Positions 55,301 through 64,000 of a DNA stretch of 64,000 bases are shown piece after piece. A program made the position numbers and the translations under genes. Every line of letters begins with the position of its first letter. The stretch's first letter is position 1. The DNA is taken from the NCBI GenBank assembly GCA_010909165.1, contig MU008222.1, forward strand, positions 43,965 through 107,964, read 5' to 3'. The notes under the pieces were generated by a model that saw only the letters and a program-made list of their open reading frames with translations, was not told the origin of the DNA and made no database searches. The DNA is from Anthoceros angustus. Its lineage: Eukaryota > Streptophyta > Anthocerotopsida > Anthocerotales > Anthocerotaceae.

Positions 55301-55500
55301 TCGGGGTTCCTACCTCCTCCAAGAGCGCCACTGTCTGCCTTCCTCCTCCTCGCCCGCGATGTCGACGGGTTGAGCTCCTTCCCGTCGTTGCGCCTCGCGC
55401 CCTCCTGCGATCACGGTGCCCCGACGCCTCCTCCTCGACCGTCGCGCTTGCCGTCGTCGCGCTCCGCTCGCTCTCCGGCCGCGTTGCGCTCCGTTGTTTG
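52301..55500 (-). pseudogene. Gypsy 3' region with extra coiled-coil ORF, copy B
   Basis: Sense-strand frames between integrase and the 3' LTR: 54,516-54,187 (PKVTTEIVLAQWPNMDHWKV, FMEERWNYMNTGVRECAHRK), 53,837-53,394 (SSAWEEIFKGLH, GPPQQVDLRP) and 53,381-52,950 (LQAMTSEQEALMAQIKDAQT, EAASVEKAHKLAGDISGADE). The same motifs occur at 43.6-45.2 kb, so a shared ancestral ORF is likely. Composition suggests coiled coils; no known domain recognised. A 771-bp tandem duplication starts at about 53,846 and 54,617, so the N-terminal part is present twice. Confidence 0.6.
53846..55375. repeat. Tandem 0.77-kb duplication in the gypsy 3' region
   Basis: tttttcctccttgggctcct occurs at about 53,846 and 54,617, and the following sequence is repeated. 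The copies differ by short indels, mostly at CG or C-H-G sites. Confidence 0.88.
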
Positions 55501-56384
55501 AGCAGGATTACATCATTTCCTAGGGTTAAGTTTCCCGGTTCCCCTACTCTGCTCGACCTCTCGACCGCTTCCCACATCCCAATCCACAACCCCACACTCA
55601 TTCGGCTACCGCGTGGTCGACCCCAACTTATAGACTCTAATTATTCCAAACCCCCTATCTCACATATATAGACTTTTTAGGGAACATTCCGAGTCCATGG
55701 GCCAAGGAACACCAAATTCCGGACCATTTATTTTCTAACCTAGGCAATAAAACAAAAGAACTCCATAGGCCAAGGACATTTTTACTATGAATATCCCCAA
55801 CTACCGAAGACTTATTTTCACACCACTCCCAAAAACAAAAATTCACTTGGGCACATTTTAAGGGGTTTCGAGACTAGATCGTTTACATACTCCCTTCTCA
55901 TTTGTTGCCCCGCCAACTTATGTATAATACTTCTTGACCCTCCACCCATTGACTCGGGTGGTAGTGGAGGTCCCGCTAACTCTTGCGCTTGAGCCATTCT
56001 TGAAGACTTGAGAACTATATGGCCCCATCCATCGAAGGTGGAGCTTGCCGGAAAGTGCATGTACCTATTGTCACACAGGCCAAGTCACGGAATACCCACT
56101 CTTGCTTCGCAACCGTCATGCCATATTTTCCTTTTACGAATATCATGACGCCTCAACGCCTGCTTCTATCCTCTGTATGTTTAGCGCGACTGAGGCGTCC
56201 AGACTTTCCTCACGCCATGCGGTTAGTTTCGGATACGCAGGTGGGAATTTCAAACTCAATAGGCATTCTGGAGAATGGCCGTAGGTGAGGTAGTGCACGG
56301 TGTTTGTTGCGTTGTTATTTTCTCTCTGCGATCCTGTATGCCGGGCGCGGAGTGAAGCTTAAGATCCCGACGCGTATTCCACCG
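55501..56384 (-). pseudogene. Gypsy integrase C-terminal region, decayed
   Basis: Between the extra ORF and the integrase core. The minus strand from 56,060 starts MHFPASSTFDGWGH, similar to the plus-strand stretch near 48,770. It is frameshifted and cannot be read through. Confidence 0.6.
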
Positions 56385-58451
56385 TTAGCTTGTTGAGGAT
56401 CTGCACAAGAGCCCATTCGCCTTTTCCGTTAAGCCATTTGCCTTGGGATTATAAGGAGTCGTTTTCCGTGGCGAACGTTGAAGTAGATCGTCATATGAGA
56501 TATAACCGTTGAAATGTGACCCTCTGTCACGACAAGCTCCAAGGGAGCCATATCGAGTGATAATGTCATAGAGGAACGCCACTACATGAGGGTGTCTACT
56601 GCGGTGCTTGGGCTTCCACCATACGCGTGCAATAGTCTGTACCACGAGGATGTATTGGTTTTGTCGCGTCCTCGTTTTGGTATGGGACCAACAAAGTCTA
56701 TTCCCCATTTCTCGAATGGCGCGGGCCAATATTGGAACCATTGGCCATTGAGTGGTTGTGACGGTTTCCCAACCCTCGGCAGCATCGCAGCGTTAACAAA
56801 CTCCTAGCATCACGATGCATGGTTTGCCACCACCCGTTTCAAGCACCTTCTTGCACGTGATATGTGCAAAAATGTCCTCCGCTTCTCGTGCATCTCCACA
56901 AGACTCGGATAACTGCTCCTTGTTACCCATAACTCTCCGCCCATCCGGTCCCGATGATTGTCTTTGCGTCATACAACGGACGCGAATAGTGCACAAACGC
57001 CGGGTTTGAAAGATCCGATGGTATTTTCCCGTTCCAAGAATTCCATCATCTCCTCGTGAGTGGGCCTTGTGTATCCGTTCTCCCTTCTCATTTCTGCCGA
57101 GCCACCATTTACCCTCGCCTTATGGTTGGGTGCGCCCTCTAACTCGTCATGAACAGAGCTTCATCGGAAAATCGTCGTTTTGGTCTGTGTAACCTCCTCT
57201 GTTTCAGCCTCGAAATGTAATCGCATTCACATGTTTACTCCTCCTCTGGTCTCCACCGTGAACGTGAATTCTTGCGGAGTAGGATCCATCTTGCGCGCCC
57301 GACAAGGTTTGTTTACCAGGTGTTTGAGGGCGAAGTGGTCCACATGGAAGACGAACTCGTAGGATAGCAAATAGTGACGAAACTTGCGAACCGAGTACAC
57401 CATCCCTAGCGCCTCCCTCTCGGTGGTGGTATACTTCCTTTCTGCGTCAGTGAGCTGCCTCCCTGCATAATAGATTGGATAATCGTGCTTCTTGTCATCC
57501 CTTTGGCTTAGAATGGTACCGATTGCATAGGCCGAAACGTCTACAAACACGTGGAACTTCTTGTTCCGTGCCCCGCAGTGGGCGTGATCGTGGTGGTGCG
57601 AAGATCATTGAAGGCCTCCTCTCGTTTTGCGTCCATTCCCACTCCGGTCCTTGGCAATTGTAAGCGATTCCGGAGAAATTCTTCACAAACCTTCGATAAT
57701 AGCCTACCATTCCGAGGAATCCCTAAGCTCCTTGGTGGTAGGTGGCTTGAGGGCGGTAATGATTTTGACCTTATCCGGGTCGACCTCTATCCCCCGCGCA
57801 GAAATGCGGTGCCCCAACAAAATACCCTCTGGCATGCCGAAATAACACTTCTCGGGATGTAGACACAATCGGGTCTGCTGACACCGTTCCAGACATTTGC
57901 GAAGGTGGTTGAGGTGATCTTTCGCTGCTCCAAACACGCAGAAGTCATCCAGGAAGACCTCCATGAAGTCCCTAAGGTATTCCTTGAAAATCTTGACAAC
58001 TGTCCGCATGAAGGATCCTGGTGCCCCTGTTAATCCGAACGCGCTCCGTTTGTAGGCATAGGTTCCCCAGTCTGTAGTGAAGGCTGTTAGGGGCCAATCA
58101 CTCTCCCTGAGATGTAGCTGGTTATACCCCGAATACCCATCCGAACGTAGACCATTCTCCCCGCAACTAAGTCCGATTATGTTGTCTATGAATGGAAGCG
58201 GGTAATGGTCTTTTTGGTCACCTTGTTTAACTTCCTCCAATCTGCGGACCGTATCTTCCCTTACGCTTTTTGGGAACCACCACAATTGGGGCTACCCACT
58301 CCGATGTCACAATAGGATATATGACGCTGCACGCAAGTAGAGCTCCAATTGTTCCTTTACCTTGTGAATACTTTGGATTTAGCTTGTATTGCGATCCTGC
58401 ACGGCACTCGAGATCAATCTTGTGCTCCCCACTCCTCGGTATACCCTTCAT
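56385..58451 (-). pseudogene. Gypsy RT, RNase H and integrase, frameshifted
   Basis: Minus strand. RT spans about 58,451-57,704: HYPLPFIDNIIGL, GYSGYNQLHL, TYAYKRSAFGLTGAPGSFMR and the catalytic FLDDF (in place of YxDD), then LRLHPEKCYFGMPEG-like sequence. RNase H (57,550-57,227) shows DVSAYAIGTILSQ, YYAGRQLTDAERKYTTTERE and FVFHVDHFALKHLV. The integrase zinc-finger area is near 56,890 (FAHITCKKVLE), then the core: WGIDFVGPIPKRG (first Asp), YGSLGACRDRGSHFNGY (second Asp) and PKANGLTEKANGLL (Glu). Domain order is gypsy type. At least four frameshifts. Confidence 0.93.
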
Positions 58452-59005
58452 GTCAGAACGTCAAAAGCAAAACGTGGATAAATTCCGCCAAATTGTTTCA
58501 TACCTTTCCAAGTGCATTCATCCTGCTCAAAACTTAAGGACCTTGCCGCAACACTTCCACATCCTTGACCTCATCCGTCTGCCCACTCTCCACCGGCGCG
58601 GATGTGATGCAACCCTTCCTCCACTGTCTTGGTTCTCCTTGCGCATTCCCCATTCCGGAATAGGTCGTCGAGGTAAAGCGTGAGACACCCTCCTCGCACC
58701 CCTCCGAAGTTTGTCCAGGATCTCGCTCGGCCACCCACCTCTACTTGTTCCTCGACCTCCGGCCCCTGGTCTCCTCTCCGACCACCGGGTTGTCAATTGT
58801 GACTCCATAGCACCCTAATAGGTTGATGGAATGGGAATATCTCTCCAATCGTCCTCTTCATCGACCACGAAATATGTAATGGGAATTTCTCCTTCTCATC
58901 CTCTCCCAGAGGTATCTTGAGGTGTATCCCTCCGTTTGGTGTGTCTCCTCGACGTATCTGCTCCAAGTCAAACATATCCTTCCCTCCTTAATTTTGGGGT
59001 CCCAG
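58452..59005 (-). pseudogene. Gypsy protease-RT linker, decayed
   Basis: Frames such as 58,975-58,793 (GGIHLKIPLGEDEKEKFPLH) appear to continue the polyprotein, but no domain is recognised. Frameshifts prevent a single reading. Confidence 0.5.
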
Positions 59006-59487
59006 TCAGAGGTTTGAATCCCACTTCCTTTCTCGCCCATTTGAAGGTGCAACGTGCCCCATACATCCATGTTCGTCAATGAGAACCTCATATCGGCGCT
59101 TTTTGTTTAATGACCACGTAGTCCATGAGGTCGGAATGGTACCAATATGGGTTAGGACTCCCCTCACCGGCGCCATTTTGGACATGTCACGCAACACCTT
59201 TGATGTATGTTCTATCCGCAACCCAAGCTTCCGAGCGGTCTCTCTCATGATGTTGACTCGACGGAATCTAGCGGCACCTTCTTGATTACACATCCCGCAA
59301 TTTCTATCTCAGAGCTCACAGACTCGTCCATCATGGCCACCATATTCACGCAAGGGATTTCGGCCTTGGGGTGGAAAGGTTCTCTCTTGGGTTGTGCCGC
59401 CTTCAATGCCCCACGGATTTGTCGCGTGATTGTCCGAGAAGTCGTCAACGTTATCATGAACTTTTGGTCCATGATAGCGCCCGCCAA
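59006..59487 (-). pseudogene. Gypsy protease
   Basis: Minus strand. GCVIKKVPLDSVES holds the position of the retropepsin active site, but the normal D-S/T-G reads D-S-V here, directly before a frameshift. The next frame continues VNIMRETARKLGLRIEHTSK and MAPVRGVLTHIGTIPTSW, as in gypsy proteases. A related protease with an intact LDSGSSVN-type motif is found on the plus strand near 63,710. Confidence 0.75.
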
Positions 59488-60099
59488 ATTGAAAGGAACA
59501 CTGTGTGCTTCTGTTTCTCCTTGCCAACCCCCACCGTCATTTCATCCGGTAGTCGCTTTGATGTTGCGGTCGTTGAAAGAATGGCGAGTGGGTCGTGGGT
59601 CGATGGCCAAAGGTACGCGAGTCTGTTCGATTCTTGTCGGATCATATCCATAACCTTTCCTCGACATCGGCGGAAACGCCGACTCATCCTTTTTTCCTCT
59701 TGCGGGTTTTTCGCCCCATGTGTCGACTCGAGTCCCACGTCCGCCTGTTTTGCACTTCACCTCGAATCCGCGGTCTCGCAAAGGGAGTTACACCGTGATG
59801 CCATCCAAATCGCAACCTCGCGTTAAGTGTGGCGTTTGCTCCTCGTGGATTCGCATGCCCTTCTTTTTCACGACTCCCATACCGAGTCCCTCGTCGTTTT
59901 GTGGTTGGACTTCTCTTCCTTCCCCGATGAAGACGCCTCTTCCTCCTCACTTGCGCGTTATGGAAGCTCCCACTCCGTTCTTCTTCCTTTTTCCCTCGCT
60001 CCCCTTCTTAGGGTGTCCGCCTTCCTCTCGTGTCCGAACAGCCCATCGCAGGAGTTCCGTAATACCCACTATCCACATCCCCAACCCTTCCAGGGCTCC

Positions 60100-61780
60100 T
60101 CAAGACATCGGCCTAATCCTCCCATACAGCCATGAGCGCATCTTCGACTTGCATTGCTGGCAACGGGCTTTGCTGTACGGGGGGGTGGGTCGCCGTAACC
60201 GGAGGTTGAGCGATCCTCACCTGTTTTTTCGGTGTCTGGCAGAGGACGCTGCCGGCTACGTGACCTGATTGCTTGCAGTCCACACACAGCCTTTCAAAAT
60301 CACCATTCCCCTGGCGAGATGCGGAGGGGCATCCACTGGCAAGATGCCCGAACCCTCGGCAATTGTAACACTGGACGGCACTCATTTGCCCGGGGTTCCT
60401 TGCCATCTGATTGCGAATGCCCATGCCTGTGGGGTTTCGCAAACTCGAGGGGTACAAAGTTTTCGGGTACCCAGAGATCGGTGTTGCCTCTTGAATTTGG
60501 TATGTATCTTCCAAGCACATCTCCTCATCCTCCTCCTCGTAGCCCAGTAGTTGCACTTTTGTTTGTGGACAGGACCTCGAGTGCCCTCTGTCCACAAGTT
60601 GAGCGAAGAGATTCGCGCTCCGAGCAACCCTTCTTCTATCATGGTCCTTGATGGCATTAAGATGGAGTTTCTCCTTTGACCATCATTTCCTCCATCTTGT
60701 TCCCTTGTTGCTCCACTTTTTGGCGCTTGTTTCCACCTCTCTTCTCACCGCTCGCGTCCTTTCGTATAGCCCTTCCCTTTTGCACGTCGTTTTGTTTCCC
60801 AGTCATTTTTCCCCTTCTTCCTTCTATCCCTTCGGTTGCGCTCATCGTCCGACGAATTCTCCTCCGAATCCTCGCTGGTCTCCTCTTCCGTGGAGCTACC
60901 CGAGGAGTCAGCTGAAGAGCTATCCTCCCCCGCGGAACTGTCCTCGGAGGACGAATAGTACTTCTTCTTCTTTTTGTATCTCTTTTTGTCCTTCCGTGCG
61001 CCCTTGTTCGAGTTCTTCTTCTCTTCCGCGTTGGACTCCTCATAGTTCGAACTTTAATCGCCCGATCCAAATCTTTCTCACGAGACGACGTGCCTTCCAT
61101 TTCCGCCCAATCCTCTTGCAAACCAAATGAATGGCCATTAGCTGAAAAGGACCAGATCCCGTAGGGTGGAACCTTTCCACATAAGCTGGTGTCTCCTTCT
61201 TCCTCTCCGCAATCCCTCGAGTTTGGACAGACATATCCTTCCACATCGACCCTCTCAACCTTTCACAAAAGCTCTCTTCAAGGCCCCAAAAGTAGGCGGG
61301 GTGTGGGAAGCTATGTACTCCCGCTTGTACCACTTGGCGCCTCCGCGTAAGACTCCATAAAGGGGCACGCGCATCCTCCCGTGGTGCCAACCGCTCAAAA
61401 CGCTCGACAAACTCGTCAGATCCTCATGGCCCTTCTTTTCTCATAACGGTAAGATTGCTTAGTAGTAACGAGCAGAATCGCCATAACTACCGGGTAGTAC
61501 TTTCAACGATCATGTAGTTGACGCGCACCACGCCTGACCGATCTACATTCACGAAGTTCGACTGACCGGCTGGATCTAGGCAACTGGAGCAGATCAAAAG
61601 ACAAGGTGGGGTACCGGCCCCTTGTACCGCTCGTAGTCGAGAGTTGGGAATCAATCTAAGATCCGATCCCTAGTTCCGAGTTGACTCCTGCCCCTTCCTC
61701 GTCCAAGTGTGATCTCCGCCCGTGCTCTCCTCGTAACTCTCGCAATCTTTTGCTTGGCGTCTTCGAAGCGTTTCCCCACA
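60100..61780 (-). pseudogene. Gypsy gag, frameshifted
   Basis: Minus strand. Zinc knuckle CYNCRGFGHLASGC (about 60,340) fits C-x2-C-x4-H-x4-C; a second Cys/His group follows (CVDCKQSGHVAGSVLC). Upstream frames (61,244-60,657) are highly charged with Lys/Arg/Glu runs; 61,390-61,040 and 61,974-61,651 contain the capsid-like part. No frame is continuous. Confidence 0.8.
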
Positions 61781-61872
61781 GATAATCGCTTGTCTCCACC
61801 CGAGGCATCCATCAATCTAGTAATGCTAGACTCTAAGCTAGGGGTTAGTCCTTCCCACGTCCTGATGATTCC

Positions 61873-61890
61873 ATTCCCGCAACGGCGCCA
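61873..61890 (-). other. Gypsy primer-binding site
   Basis: On the minus strand TGGCGCCGTTGCGGGAAT, three bases from the LTR end. TGGCGCCGTTGCC is a common plant gypsy primer site, attributed to aspartate tRNA; the first 12 bases agree. Confidence 0.85.
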
Positions 61891-61893
61891 AAA

Positions 61894-62330
61894 TGTGGAG
61901 TGTGGATTCGTGTGGGACACCGTGAGGTCCACATTCACCCTCAATGTCGTTGTAGGCTTAGGATTCGCTCCCAAGGGAATGGTTTGTGCGAGGCGCTAAC
62001 TTCTATCGCTCTTGACCTTCACCTAAGTCAAGACTTGCTTGCTTACTCCCTTCTACTCAACCACTACTACCCCACTTGTCTAGCCACCACGGCTCTTATT
62101 CCACGCAAATCTCATTCCGCGCAAATCTCATTCCACGACCGTGCTCTCACGGGTAGTTGCTTCGACCACAGGTGGGTCCCACACCCAAACCCTAGCGACT
62201 TATTTCCGGCGCGCGGATCCACCACGGCGTCCACCGTGCCGCGGATCCGGCTTTATTCGCACTCCGCACACATGCACACACCGATTCCTAGACCTAAATT
62301 CCACTAAATCCTCCCGCTCACACACACATA
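61894..62330 (-). repeat. Gypsy 5' LTR, truncated
   Basis: Starts (plus sense) TGTGGAGTGTGG and matches 51,302 onward until about 62,330 (cacacacataaag), where homology stops and plus-strand gag-like sequence begins. The U3 end of the LTR is therefore missing. Confidence 0.8.
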
Positions 62331-64000
62331 AAGTAGCGTCTTGCGGGGCAAGTGGAGGCTTAGACAAAAAGATTGTGATTGGAGGTCAAGGCCTTGAAAA
62401 ATCAAGCTCCACGGAGGTCACCTCACCGCAAGACATTGGTGTATTGCTCAATTTGTCATCAAACCGACACACCAACCGGAATGTATCCGAGCACGGCATC
62501 GTGAATCACGTGGAATCTGTCATGCCCGTGATTATTGGTACGTGGATGAGGCTTACCAAGTGCAAAGTCGCGGAAGCCCTCAATCGATGAGGGCGACTTA
62601 CCAACCCGCAAAGACCGGCTGTGGTGGTATGGGTCACGGCCTACCTCACCGGGACCATGAGACCGGAGCCGCCACAAAGGCCAATGGCAATTCCACCGGT
62701 GCTGTACAATTGTGGGACACCGGTCATTATTCGAATGAATGCCCAACCTCGAAACAAATGGGTTATGTACCTTTTGTCAAGTATGCAAGGAGTTGGGGCA
62801 CAAGGTTGGTGACCCAAGGTGTTGAGTAGCAAGGGTAGCCTCAGACGCCCGGTGAGGTTCACAGCCTCAGCGGAAGGAACGCCGTCCAACCGCAATCACG
62901 GTGACCACAACGGCTTTGAAGGTGGAAGCGAATTGATTTTCTTGATGAATCCAGCGTGTATTCAGGGATTGTAGAAGAAGGGTATGAAGGAGAGATGAGT
63001 GCAGACAAGGGCTGTTGGTGGCCAAAGTTACCACCGATCCGAGCCGAGAGAAAGACCGAAAATCCGGAAAGCGCCGTGAACGAGGAACGGAAGAAAAGGA
63101 AGGTGAGGGACGACTCACCTTGGCCTCCGAGACTCGTGGGGTCGGAATTTGGTAGAGGAGGAGGAAATGAAGAGGTCCATAAGACGCCTACCGTGGTAGG
63201 AGCTCCTACCATGGTAGGAGGAACGCCACTGGTAGGAGGCGAACCTACCATGGTAGGAGGGGAGGAGTGACCCACCCACAAGCGGAAGAGGGGAGGAAGG
63301 TGTTTCCGACATCGCAGAAGGAAGTGGCGGAAATGTTGGAGGATGAGCTAAGGAGGCTCACCCAACATGCGAAGATGGAAGAAGAGGCGAGCCTCGAAAT
63401 TGATCATGATCATGGAGTCCCAAAGGGACCAAGAGTGTGAGGAGTTTACCAATAAGGTCGGAGCCGACCAGCATCGGCTGCAAACGGGAGGAAACATTGC
63501 AAGATCTCCAGGATGCATTGCTTGAGAATTTGTGGTCACTTGAGACAATTATGTGAGTCCAAGATCCCGCAAAATTGTGAAGGAAGCGATTAGGGGATCC
63601 CGAACCCATGGGGACGAGAAGGAGGCCGGTGGAGGTAAATGTGGTTGAACTTGTTGATTTGGGCGCCAGAGATTGAAATTGAGATTGCTGCGTGCCTAAT
63701 GTGCCATTAGATTCGGGTTCGAGTCAACTTGATGACGGAGGAGACAGCCATCGCCTTGGTTTCACCAAGTTTAACCCAATCCGAGTGTTCTTGAGGATGG
63801 CGATCAAACAAGGAGGAAACCTTTGGGGGTCCGAGAAATGTGCCAACCGTGATTGGTGGTCTCACATTCCATCTTACCTACATTGTCATGAGGCCTGTCG
63901 ATCTAGGCTACAAGGTTTTGATAGGCGTGCCTTGGTTGTATGGTCGCTTGTGTCTTTGATTTCGAGCTGCATTACATTTAAGTCATGTAGGGTAGGGCTC
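62331..64000 (+). pseudogene. Second gypsy element, gag-protease part, plus strand
   Basis: Plus strand, continues beyond the window. A zinc-knuckle remnant (about 62,700-62,745) can be read as YNCGT in one frame and DTGHYSNECP in the next, showing a frameshift inside it. A Gly/Val/Pro-rich segment lies at 63,186-63,265. The protease starts near 63,690: the active site reads V-P-L-D-S-G-S-S (about 63,702-63,725), then TEETAIALGFTKFNPIRVF and, shifted, MRPVDLGYKVLIGVPWLYG near 63,890. The frame shifts repeatedly. It is head-to-head with the minus-strand gypsy element. Confidence 0.78.
63186..63260. repeat. Palindromic short repeats (cctaccatggtagg)
   Basis: ctcctaccatggtaggag at 63,203-63,220 is a perfect 18-bp palindrome, cctaccatggtagg recurs at 63,244-63,257, and cctaccgtggtagg at 63,187 is a near copy. 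In frame they encode repeats of P-T-M-V-G-G inside the gag region. Confidence 0.9.

Larger units (their letters stand above)
51302..62330 (-). mobile_element. Ty3/gypsy LTR retrotransposon
   Basis: Minus-strand element. The LTR end TGTGGAGTGTGGATTCGTG is found at 51,302 and 61,894. At the right copy it is followed on the inside by a primer-binding site. Order on the minus strand is gag, protease, RT, RNase H, integrase, extra ORF, 3' LTR, which is gypsy order. All frames are broken by many small indels. The right LTR ends abruptly near 62,330, where a plus-strand gypsy fragment begins. Confidence 0.85.

Noticed and set aside
60657-61244. A 195-residue, highly charged minus-strand frame considered as a nuclear host protein
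   Set aside because: Position between gypsy capsid-like and zinc-knuckle parts, on the same strand, makes it part of frameshifted gag.

Overview
This window is nuclear DNA of a land plant, most likely a fern or another seedless vascular plant. The strongest clue is the protein at 21,248-24,151. It is a pentatricopeptide (PPR) RNA-editing factor whose PG box reads K-P (CKKPARAWIEV) and whose deaminase domain ends in CGDRP. This is the DYW:KP class, known from hornworts, lycophytes and ferns, which carry out U-to-C as well as C-to-U organelle editing. A second PPR gene (35,329-38,340) carries the WW-type box (GQSWW). Plant-type introns and deep layers of nested copia, gypsy and R2-like retrotransposon debris fit the same picture. 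The exact species is not determined.

Layout. 1-8,750: repeat-rich DNA with two minisatellites, two broken copia pol fragments and a 1.28-kb tandem duplication. 8,753-15,798: a full-length copia element on the minus strand with 245-bp LTRs, a CCTAT target-site duplication, a primer-binding site and a polypurine tract; part of its gag-protease region is inverted and triplicated. 15.8-18.0 kb: fragments of an R2-like non-LTR retrotransposon. 18.4-25.7 kb: a compact island of four host genes: tRNA 2'-phosphotransferase (plus, 7 exons), peroxisomal enoyl-CoA isomerase (minus, single exon), the DYW:KP PPR gene (plus, 2 exons, head-to-head with the isomerase gene), and NSE3/MAGE of the SMC5/6 complex (minus, 3-4 exons). 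25.2-28.7 kb: a 1.38-kb tandem duplication of the NSE3 5' end plus a non-LTR fragment, giving a broken second NSE3 exon 1 and a chimeric ORF. 28.7-35.2 kb: long tandem repeats with a 30-bp minisatellite and a possible small LTR element. 35.3-38.9 kb: the second PPR gene and a fragment of a third. 39.6-64.0 kb: nested copia and gypsy elements, including a minus-strand gypsy element (51.3-62.3 kb) with gag, protease, RT, RNase H and integrase, all frameshifted, plus an extra coiled-coil ORF between integrase and the 3' LTR.

The host genes do not form one pathway. Two act in organelle RNA editing, one repairs spliced tRNA ends, one serves beta-oxidation of unsaturated fatty acids and one serves genome maintenance. 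The most notable observations are the KP-type editing factor with a separate transit-peptide exon, the in-frame 99-bp duplication of a 3' splice site in the tRNA phosphotransferase gene, the young but internally inverted copia element, the NSE3/retrotransposon chimera, and a recurrent CHG/CG difference between repeat copies that may reflect methylation-dependent sequencing error. No rRNA, tRNA or CRISPR feature was recognised.
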